From: an uncultured Collinsella sp.
Lineage (GTDB): Bacteria; Actinomycetota; Coriobacteriia; Coriobacteriales; Coriobacteriaceae
NCBI GenBank assembly: GCA_958439775.1
Contig: CAUBWQ010000011.1
Span: forward strand, 1-12,311
Reading direction: 5' to 3'
DNA length: 12,311 bases
In this document: positions 7,807 to 12,311 of the stretch, piece by piece
Numbering within the stretch: the first letter of the stretch is position 1
How the letters are laid out: every line of letters begins with the position of its first letter
Position numbers and translations under genes: made by a program
Notes under the pieces: generated by a model
Told to the model about the DNA's origin: nothing
What the model saw: the letters and a program-made list of their open reading frames with translations, nothing else
Databases searched by the model: none

Positions 7807-9588
7807 TTAGAGGCGAGCGAGATCGTAGGCTTGGGCAGCTGCCTCGCCGGCGCAGATGAGGTTGGTTGTGGCTTCTTGCACACCGAGCGCCTGGTCGAGG
7901 GGCATGGGCTTGCGGCAGATCGGCAAAACCAAGTCAATACCCTGCCCATATACCGCGTCCAGGTTGACGGCGCGACCGCCCACGACGGCGACCACCGGCT
8001 TGCCATATCGCTTGGCGCGGCGAGCCACACCCACCGGTGCCTTACCAGCGGCGGACTGCTCGTCCATATTGCCCTCGCCCGTTATGACCAGGTCGACATC
8101 ACGCATGCGTTCGTCAAACCCAATCAGATCGAGCACCGTCTCCACGCCCGAGCGTAGCTCCGCACCGAGCGCCAGCAACGCCGCGCCCAAGCCACCGGCA
8201 GCGCCCGCGCCGGGCACGCCGAGCACCGAGCCAAACGTCCGCGCACCCTCGGGTGTGCGCAACAACCCCTGAGCTCGCACCTCGAAAATTGCCGCATCGA
8301 GCAGGCGACCGTAGCCGACCATCCAGCCGTCGTATCTGCGCAGCGCCTCGACATCATCCGCCGGCAGGCCCTTCTGCCCGCCAAACACCGCCAGCGCGCC
8401 TCGACGCCCCACGAGCGGATTCTCGACATCGGAAAGCACAACGATACGAGCATCATCCAAAGCCTGCAGCGCTGGCGCCAAATCAACGCTCGCCACCTGC
8501 TCAAGGCCGGCAAGACCGGGGGCGACATCGCATCCCTGATCATCGACCACACGCGCGCCCAGCGCCTGCAGCATGCCGGCGCCACCGTCGTTGGTGGCAC
8601 TGCCGCCCAAGCCAATATAGATAGTCTTTACCCCGACACGAGCTGCACGGAGCATCAGCTCGCCCACGCCATAGGTTGTAGCAGCCAGCGCCGCCGATTC
8701 CGTGCAAGGTGAGTACCCGATGCCTGCTGCTTCGGCCATCTCAATAACAACCGACTCGTGCTCGCCGTCCACTAACATCCGGGCAGGCACACCATCGCCA
8801 AAGGGTCCCGCAACCTCGCAGGTCACAATCTCACCGCCGCACGCGCCGATGGCGTCGAGCGTTCCCTCGCCGCCATCCGCCAGCGGCAACGCGCGCACCT
8901 CGGCATCAGGCCACACACGGCGCATGCCCTCGGCAACCGCCGCCTCCGCCTGCGCACTCGACACGCTGCCCTTAAAGGAGTCGATCGCCAACAGCACACG
9001 GCGGGGTCGGCGGCACGCAGGACCAAAGTCAACCGCCGTGCCAGCATCCTCACCGGCACCTGCAAGCGCTGCGGCGTGAGCGGCGTGTGCTTCAAGATCG
9101 GCCCCACAACCGCAATCAGCGCCGCCCGCTCCGCGCAGACCGCCAAAATAGCTACTCAGCAGCTCGCGGCATTCATCCGCCAGGACCCCAGCCGTCACGT
9201 TAAACCGATGATTCAGGCGCGAATCGGCATTCAAATCGTATAGGGATCCCAACGCGCCCGCCTTGGCGTCGCTCGCGCCATACACGCAGCGCCCCACGCG
9301 CGCGTTAACCATAAGACCCGCGCACATGCAGCAGGGTTCGAGCGTCACGTAGACCGTGCAATCGGAAAGGCGCCAGCGACCGAGCGACCGAGCGGCAGCA
9401 CACAGGGCCGCGAACTCTGCATGAGCCGAAGGATCCTGATCGAGTTCGCGGCGATTATGCGCCCTCGCGACAATCTCGCCCGCGCGCACTACCACGGCAC
9501 CAATCGGCACCTCGCCCACCGCAGCGGCGGCGCGCGCCTCCGCCAGCGCCTCGCGCATGAACTTCTCATCGATTCCGGTGCTCGTCAT
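7807..9588 (-). CDS. Fusion of tRNA adenosine(34) deaminase TadA and glycerate 2-kinase
   Basis: The 593-residue protein joins two enzymes. Residues 1-152 are TadA, which deaminates A34 to inosine in tRNA-Arg(ACG). The zinc and catalytic residues are visible: His56 and Glu58 in HAEF, and Cys86 and Cys89 in PCCMCAG. Residues about 198-593 are a class II glycerate kinase of the GlxK/GarK family, which phosphorylates glycerate to 2-phosphoglycerate. It has the N-terminal LLAIDSFKGSVSSAQA, LADGGEGT, GLGGSATNDGGAG and ITGEGNMDEQ motifs. A 45-residue Ala/Gly-rich linker joins them. The start at 9588 is chosen because AGGGAAGG lies 6 bases upstream; an in-frame ATG at 9639 would abut the tRNA gene and add non-homologous residues. 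Both halves are full length with key residues intact. No frame break is seen between them, so this is one continuous gene and not two overlapping ones. Confidence 0.92.
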   Translation of the reverse strand: MTSTGIDEKFMREALAEARAAAAVGEVPIGAVVVRAGEIVARAHNRRELDQDPSAHAEFAALCAAARSLGRWRLSDCTVYVTLEPCCMCAGLMVNARVGRCVYGASDAKAGALGSLYDLNADSRLNHRFNVTAGVLADECRELLSSYFGGLRGAGGADCGCGADLEAHAAHAAALAGAGEDAGTAVDFGPACRRPRRVLLAIDSFKGSVSSAQAEAAVAEGMRRVWPDAEVRALPLADGGEGTLDAIGACGGEIVTCEVAGPFGDGVPARMLVDGEHESVVIEMAEAAGIGYSPCTESAALAATTYGVGELMLRAARVGVKTIYIGLGGSATNDGGAGMLQALGARVVDDQGCDVAPGLAGLEQVASVDLAPALQALDDARIVVLSDVENPLVGRRGALAVFGGQKGLPADDVEALRRYDGWMVGYGRLLDAAIFEVRAQGLLRTPEGARTFGSVLGVPGAGAAGGLGAALLALGAELRSGVETVLDLIGFDERMRDVDLVITGEGNMDEQSAAGKAPVGVARRAKRYGKPVVAVVGGRAVNLDAVYGQGIDLVLPICRKPMPLDQALGVQEATTNLICAGEAAAQAYDLARL

Positions 9589-9603
9589 CGTTCGCCTTCC
9601 CTG

Positions 9604-9629
9604 TTGCAAATCCAAAACGATGCTATCAT
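9604..9629 (+). promoter_or_regulatory. Likely tRNA-Ser promoter with extended -10
   Basis: TGCTATCAT (9621-9629) is an extended -10 followed by the tRNA start 10 bases later. TTGCAA at 9604-9609 resembles a -35, but the spacer is only 14 bases, so the extended -10 probably carries most of the activity. It lies in the 51-base gap shared with the divergent tadA fusion gene. Confidence 0.5.
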
Positions 9630-9639
9630 TACGACTCAC

Positions 9640-9729
9640 GGAGAGATGGCAGAGCGGTTGAATGCGGCGGTCTTGAAAACCGTTGAGCGCGAGAGCGTTC
9701 CGGGGGTTCGAATCCCCCTCTCTCCGCCA
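9640..9729 (+). tRNA. tRNA-Ser(UGA), CCA encoded
   Basis: This is a class II tRNA of 90 bases including an encoded CCA. The acceptor stem pairs GGAGAGA with TCTCTCC, followed by discriminator G9726 and CCA at 9727-9729. The anticodon stem is GCGGT/ACCGT around the loop CTTGAAA, which puts TGA at 9674-9676 and so reads UCA serine codons. A long variable arm (GAGCGCGAGAGCG region) and the T arm GGGGG-TTCGAAT-CCCCC complete the serine-type cloverleaf. Confidence 0.96.
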
Positions 9730-9732
9730 CTT

Positions 9733-10329
9733 CTAGTGATGCACCGGTGTCATGGTCCGCTCAAACAGTGCATCGACCACGTCGGCTATCTCGGGTCGAC
9801 GCTCAAGATCGTGGCCCGATTCCCACCATATCGTGAAAAGTCGAATAATACCGCCGGCGACAAACTCAGACGTCGTCTCGAGTGACACGGGGGCCAGGGC
9901 ATCCTCGGCAAGCACGTTCATCACACGCTCGCGGATGGAGCGGGCAATGCGGTCGCAAATAACGTTGGTCAACATACCCGACATGCTGCTTGCCAAAATG
10001 TTATCCATGAGCCGCTCGTGCGTCAGAATCAAATCCATGGCATCGTCCAAAATCGCGTGTCGAAGCGCGCGTACGTCCTCGGCAGACACCGCGCCGGCCT
10101 CATCGGGCTGTTTTTGCGGCAAGCCCGACATGAGCTCATCGATATAAAAGGCAAAGTAATCGTTCTTGTCGCGAAAGTGCTTGTAGAACGTCGTGCGGCG
10201 AATCATGGCGCGGTCGCACAGCATGGCAACCGTCAGGTCCTCAAAACGATGCTCCTCGAGAAGCTCGGTAAAGGCATCGAACAGGGCGCGGTAGGTTTTC
10301 TTGATGCGAAGGTCCACTGGTATCGCCAT
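9733..10329 (-). CDS. TetR/AcrR-family transcriptional regulator
   Basis: This is a 198-residue DNA-binding repressor-type protein. The TetR helix-turn-helix covers about residues 10-58, with the typical LTVAMLCDRAMIRRTTFYKH followed by FRDKNDYFAFYIDE. The C-terminal ligand or dimer domain resembles the TetR_C_8 group seen in DhaS-like regulators. The ligand cannot be read from the sequence. The start at 10329 (MAIPVDLR) fits the family length; its ribosome-binding site is poor (GAGG touches the ATG), so an internal GTG at about 10317 or an upstream TTG remain possible. The open frame extends to 10590, but those residues are not TetR-like and overlap the lemA start. It diverges from lemA and converges with the tRNA, with only three bases between its stop codon and the tRNA 3' end. 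Confidence 0.88.
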   Translation of the reverse strand: MAIPVDLRIKKTYRALFDAFTELLEEHRFEDLTVAMLCDRAMIRRTTFYKHFRDKNDYFAFYIDELMSGLPQKQPDEAGAVSAEDVRALRHAILDDAMDLILTHERLMDNILASSMSGMLTNVICDRIARSIRERVMNVLAEDALAPVSLETTSEFVAGGIIRLFTIWWESGHDLERRPEIADVVDALFERTMTPVHH

Positions 10330-10426
10330 CCTCAGGGCAAAGACAACACTCGTCAATCTGTCGCATATCTTACACCTGTACCTCGCGCGCTTTGCCCCGG
10401 TGCCAACCCCGCCGAAAACACAACGC

Positions 10427-10481
10427 TTACCGGAAAGTTCGGCACGGTAAAACGTTGCGGGTATACTAGTAGCGTTATACC
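10427..10481 (+). promoter_or_regulatory. lemA promoter with two overlapping palindromes (candidate operators)
   Basis: The -10 TATACT is at 10462-10467, with a weak -35 TTCGGC at 10438-10443 (18-base spacer). Two inverted repeats overlap these: TTACCG-N12-CGGTAA (10427-10450) around the -35 and GGTATA-N10-TATACC (10460-10481) around the -10. Placed between a divergent TetR-type regulator and lemA, they are plausible operator sites. Confidence 0.5.
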
Positions 10482-10528
10482 AACGGCAGCTGGCGCATGC
10501 CGCCGCGGCCATTCGAAACGGAGACATC

Positions 10529-11080
10529 ATGATTACCGTCATCATCGGCATCGTTGTTGTCATTGTGATTGTCTGCGCCATCGCCGGCATCTACAACAAC
10601 ATGGTCACCAAGCGTAACCGCATCGATAACGCCTGGCAGAACATCGATACGCAGCTGCAGCGCCGCAACGACCTGATCCCCAACCTGGTCGAGACCGTCA
10701 AGGGCTACGCCAAGCACGAGCAGGAGACGCTCTCCGCCGTGATCAGCGCGCGTAACACCGCCGTCAAGGCCACCACGCCCGAGGCAAAGATGGAAGCCGA
10801 CAACGTGCTGACCGGTGCGCTGCGCCAGCTCTTCGCCGTAGCCGAGGCCTATCCCGATCTTAAGGCAAACACTAACTTTACGCAGCTGCAGGCATCGCTC
10901 GAGGATACCGAAAACAAGATTAGCTATGCACGCCAGAGCTACAACGACTGCGTGCTCAGCTACAACAACGCCATTCAGACGTTCCCGGCTGTCATCTTTG
11001 CCGGCATCTTCCAGTTTAAGGAGCGCCAGGGCTTCGAGGCCGCCGAAGCAGCCCGCCAGGCCCCGACCGTCAAGTTCTAG
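10529..11080 (+). CDS. lemA: LemA family membrane-anchored protein
   Basis: The 183-residue protein has a single N-terminal hydrophobic segment (about residues 2-21, rich in Ile and Val). The LemA signature follows: NRIDNAWQNIDTQLQRRNDL, then IPNLVETVKGYAKHE, the central QLFAVAEAYPDLKAN block, and a C-terminal SYNNAIQTFPAVIFA. The body is a helical bundle expected outside the membrane. The molecular role of the family is not settled, so none is assigned. GGAG lies about 5 bases before the ATG, which supports the start. In many bacteria lemA is followed by a TPM-domain or membrane protease gene; here a terminator follows directly, so the gene stands alone. The divergent TetR-family gene upstream is a candidate regulator. 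Confidence 0.93.
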   Translation: MITVIIGIVVVIVIVCAIAGIYNNMVTKRNRIDNAWQNIDTQLQRRNDLIPNLVETVKGYAKHEQETLSAVISARNTAVKATTPEAKMEADNVLTGALRQLFAVAEAYPDLKANTNFTQLQASLEDTENKISYARQSYNDCVLSYNNAIQTFPAVIFAGIFQFKERQGFEAAEAARQAPTVKF

Positions 11081-11116
11081 TAGTTTGACAGCGCATCCTT
11101 AATCGGCCAAATGCAT

Positions 11117-11162
11117 AAACCGCCCCGTCGAATGCATACTTCGACGGGGCGGTTTCCTTTTT
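11117..11162 (+). terminator. Intrinsic terminator of lemA
   Basis: A perfect 16-bp stem (11117-11132 with 11140-11155) of core CCGCCCCGTCGAA closes a 7-base loop and is followed by CCTTTTT. It lies 36 bases after the lemA stop codon. The A-run on the left arm would let it also work on the other strand. Confidence 0.93.
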
Positions 11163-11185
11163 CGCGAAGGTCCCCCTCTAAGCGC

Positions 11186-11388
11186 CGTGCATTTTTAGGA
11201 GTATTCAACATAACCAAGAGCTTCGGGCGCTACGATAAATTCCAAAGACCGCGAATATCCCTGCAAATCAAACGCTGTCAGCCCATAACCCCGCCCATCA
11301 TCCGTAGAAAACATCGAGAAATCCCGATTTTTTGCCCGAGGTCGGTATGCAGGGGCCTTCGATTGCAGAATACTCGCAAAAATGCACG
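11186..11388. repeat. 203-bp MITE-like element with 21-bp terminal inverted repeats
   Basis: The 21 bases at 11186-11206 match the reverse complement of 11368-11388 at 19 of 21 positions (shared core CGTGCATTTTT and GAGTATTC). The interior has no transposase. A 69-codon open frame on the minus strand runs almost from end to end and may be coincidental. No clear target-site duplication was identified. Confidence 0.6.
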
Positions 11389-11424
11389 TCGCCGCCACCC
11401 CCACATGGCGCGAACCAAAATCAG

Positions 11425-11447
11425 AACCACCCTTAAAAAGGGTGGTT
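11425..11447. other. Right-end hairpin of the IS200-type element
   Basis: AACCACCCTT (11425-11434) pairs perfectly with AAGGGTGGTT (11438-11447) around a 3-base loop. It shares the AAACCACCC start with the hairpin at the other end of the element when read on the minus strand. It might also act as a weak terminator. Confidence 0.6.
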
Positions 11448-11463
11448 TGCTCTTAGGGTATAA

Positions 11464-11555
11464 CCCACGGGCCCCGGGCTCGCGTCTAAAGGCGCGGGCC
11501 CGGACTTCGTCCAGGCCTGGTGCATCTTGACCCGTGGCGCGCCGGTCGAACCGGC
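11464..11555 (-). other. GC-rich multi-hairpin segment downstream of tnpA
   Basis: Nested pairings are visible. CCACGGG (11465-11471) pairs with CCCGTGG (11531-11537) and encloses an 11-base imperfect stem (11474-11484 with 11493-11503) and a small GGAC-TTC-GTCC hairpin (11502-11512). A separate GCCGGT-CGA-ACCGGC hairpin is at 11541-11555. This may be a structured 3' untranslated region or a right-end RNA of the insertion sequence. Confidence 0.45.
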
Positions 11556-11559
11556 AGCA

Positions 11560-11991
11560 TCACCCCCTCTTGAAGGGGTCCTCGTACTCCTTCACGCTCA
11601 GCTTGTCCAGCGCGATGTCGTGGGACTCCTGCTCCCTGATGTACTTGGCGATCGTCGCCTCGTTCAGGCCGACGGTGGACACGTAGTAGCCCTCCGCCCA
11701 GAACTTCCTGTTGCCGAACTTGTACTTGAGGTTGGCGTGCCTGTCGAATATCATCAGCGAGCTCTTCCCCTTCAGGTAGCCCATGACGCTCGCGGCGCTG
11801 TACTTCGGCGGGATCGCCAGCAGCACGTGCACGTGGTCGGGCATCAGGTGCCCCTCGATTATCTCGATCCCCTTGTACTCGCACAGCTTCCTGAGGATCT
11901 CCCCTATGTCGCTCCTATACTTCGGTGTGAACACGATGTGGTACTTGCACATCCACTTCGTGTGGGAAAGGCTGTAGGCCTTCTGGGCCAT
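11560..11991 (-). CDS. tnpA: IS200/IS605 family transposase TnpA (Y1 HUH type)
   Basis: The 143-residue single-strand transposase cuts and rejoins DNA at the element's ends through a tyrosine-DNA link. The HUH metal motif is HVH at residues 53-55 in GHLMPDHVHVLLAIPP. The nucleophile is Tyr117, with Gln121 four residues later as the expected third metal ligand. The KYHIVFTPKYR start and the GLNEATIAKYIREQE helix are typical. Length and key residues indicate a complete and possibly active enzyme. The start at 11991 (MAQKAYSL) is preferred because AAGGGGTGG lies just upstream and because the 14 extra residues of the longer frame from 12033 are not family-like. There is no tnpB neighbour, so this is the IS200 rather than the IS605 layout. 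Confidence 0.95.
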   Translation of the reverse strand: MAQKAYSLSHTKWMCKYHIVFTPKYRSDIGEILRKLCEYKGIEIIEGHLMPDHVHVLLAIPPKYSAASVMGYLKGKSSLMIFDRHANLKYKFGNRKFWAEGYYVSTVGLNEATIAKYIREQESHDIALDKLSVKEYEDPFKRG

Positions 11992-12078
11992 GGCGACCAC
12001 CCCTTCGACTCGAATTCTTGACGGCCTGAACAATCGTCAATATCGGTCGGAGGGGTGGCTTTGTAAAGCCGTTTGTCT

Positions 12079-12097
12079 CCACCCGCGTAGCGGGTGG
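12079..12097. other. Left-end hairpin of the IS200-type element
   Basis: CCACCCGC (12079-12086) pairs perfectly with GCGGGTGG (12090-12097) around GTA. On the minus strand it reads AAACCACCCGC and so resembles the hairpin at the opposite end of the element. Confidence 0.6.
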
Positions 12098-12103
12098 TTT
12101 AAA

Positions 12104-12168
12104 GCTGGCCGCTGCGCGGCCAGCAGACTAAAGTCTTGAAACACACGCGCGGCCTAAAAGGCCGCGCG
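12104..12168. other. Two adjacent strong GC hairpins
   Basis: GCTGGCCGC (12104-12112) pairs with GCGGCCAGC (12116-12124) around TGC. CGCGCGGCC (12146-12154) pairs with GGCCGCGCG (12160-12168) around TAAAA. Between them lies a short AGACT/AGTCT pair. The second is followed on the plus strand by a weak T-rich stretch and may be a terminator. They lie just outside the putative insertion-sequence end. Confidence 0.5.
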
Positions 12169-12262
12169 CCATCTTTAATTCAGATCTATATTGCCCGTAA
12201 CGGCAACGCCGAGGTAACGCAGGCCCGAGGGTAACCTTCCTTTCCGGCGCACTCCGCAGGAC

Positions 12263-12305
12263 GAAAGAACCCCCGCCGCACGAAGTGCGCAGCGGGGGCT
12301 CTTTC
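12263..12305. terminator. Terminator-like hairpin at the right edge
   Basis: The stem pairs GAAAGA with TCTTTC on the outside, then CCCCCGC (12270-12276) with GCGGGGG (12292-12298), then GCAC with GTGC around a GAA loop. Both flanks have short T-rich ends (CTCTTTC, or TTCTTTC on the other strand), so it may work in both directions. It most likely ends a gene lying to the right of the window and read leftwards. Confidence 0.6.
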
Positions 12306-12311
12306 ATGTCC

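Larger units (their letters stand above)
11081..11559. other. 479-base region without a convincing gene
   Basis: Between lemA and the transposase gene lie the lemA terminator, a 203-bp element with terminal inverted repeats (11186-11388), the right-end hairpin of the insertion sequence (11425-11447), and a GC-rich multi-hairpin stretch (11464-11555). A 69-codon minus-strand open frame from GTG 11404 to 11195 fills the repeat element but has no good ribosome-binding site. Confidence 0.6.
11425..12100 (-). mobile_element. IS200-type insertion sequence (IS200/IS605 family, tnpA only)
   Basis: An intact Y1 transposase gene is flanked by hairpins that both begin AAACCACCC on the minus strand. The hairpin upstream of tnpA has an 8-bp stem (12079-12097, CCACCCGC-GTA-GCGGGTGG on the plus strand). 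The downstream one has a 10-bp stem (11425-11447). Such subterminal imperfectly matched hairpins, and the absence of long terminal inverted repeats, are typical of the family. Exact cleavage sites and the target motif cannot be fixed from one copy; the given ends are the outer hairpin edges. No tnpB or remnant of it was seen. Confidence 0.75.
11992..12311. other. 320-base gene-free right end
   Basis: It contains the tnpA leader, a GGCTT/AAGCC hairpin at 12057-12070, the IS hairpin at 12079-12097, two strong GC hairpins (12104-12124 and 12146-12168), a stretch with no clear feature at about 12170-12260, and a terminator-like hairpin at the edge. A 59-codon minus-strand frame starting at ATG 12307 overlaps all these hairpins and is not believable as a gene. 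Confidence 0.6.

Noticed and set aside
10330..10590. N-terminal extension of the TetR-type protein to 10590
   Set aside because: The added residues are Met/Thr-rich and unlike the family, and the region overlaps the lemA start and promoter on the other strand.
11195..11404. A 69-codon minus-strand frame in the MITE-like element
   Set aside because: It is bounded by the element's inverted repeats, uses a GTG start without a clear ribosome-binding site and shows no known domain. It is kept only as a question in the findings.
11486..12021. Long frames on both strands overlapping tnpA
   Set aside because: They are out-of-frame or antisense shadows of the clear HUH transposase. One is an Arg-rich shifted reading of the same gene.
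12130..12309. A 59-codon minus-strand frame at the right edge starting at ATG 12307
   Set aside because: It covers the terminator-like hairpin and the GC hairpin at 12146-12168, has no recognisable motif, and is too basic and irregular to be convincing.

Overview
The window looks like a chromosomal segment of a Coriobacteriia gut bacterium, most likely Collinsella or a close relative. The evidence is the moderately high G+C content, the actinobacterial style of the housekeeping genes, a TadA-glycerate kinase fusion, and a very large wall-type adhesin built from Spy0128/FctA-like isopeptide domains. The genus is an inference from protein style, not from a search.

Positions 1-7153 hold one giant surface-protein gene on the minus strand, whose 3' end lies outside the window. 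It begins at 7153 with a signal peptide, followed by a fibro-slime domain, SpaA/Cna-B-type domains, and then at least nine consecutive FctA-like domains of about 140-190 residues. The reading frame is broken near 4353-4355. The upstream frame stops at 4280, and the downstream frame stays open to position 1. Its promoter region carries an uninterrupted run of nine C (nine G on the coding strand), in or beside the best promoter candidates, which suggests phase variation of the adhesin.

Positions 7154-7806 have no convincing gene. Three long imperfect or perfect inverted repeats lie one after another there (7423-7493, 7528-7655, 7723-7791) and look like dispersed intergenic elements.

Positions 7807-10329 hold housekeeping genes: a minus-strand gene fusing the tRNA adenosine deaminase TadA to a glycerate kinase, a plus-strand tRNA-Ser(UGA) diverging from it, and a minus-strand TetR-family regulator whose stop codon lies 3 bases from the tRNA 3' end. 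The regulator diverges from a plus-strand lemA gene (10529-11080). Two palindromes in the shared spacer overlap the likely lemA promoter. lemA ends in a strong intrinsic terminator.

Positions 11163-12311 are mobile or repetitive: a 203-bp element with 21-bp terminal inverted repeats (11186-11388), then an intact IS200-type insertion sequence with a Y1 HUH transposase and hairpins at both ends (about 11425-12100), and finally a gene-free tail with three more strong hairpins that runs to the right edge.
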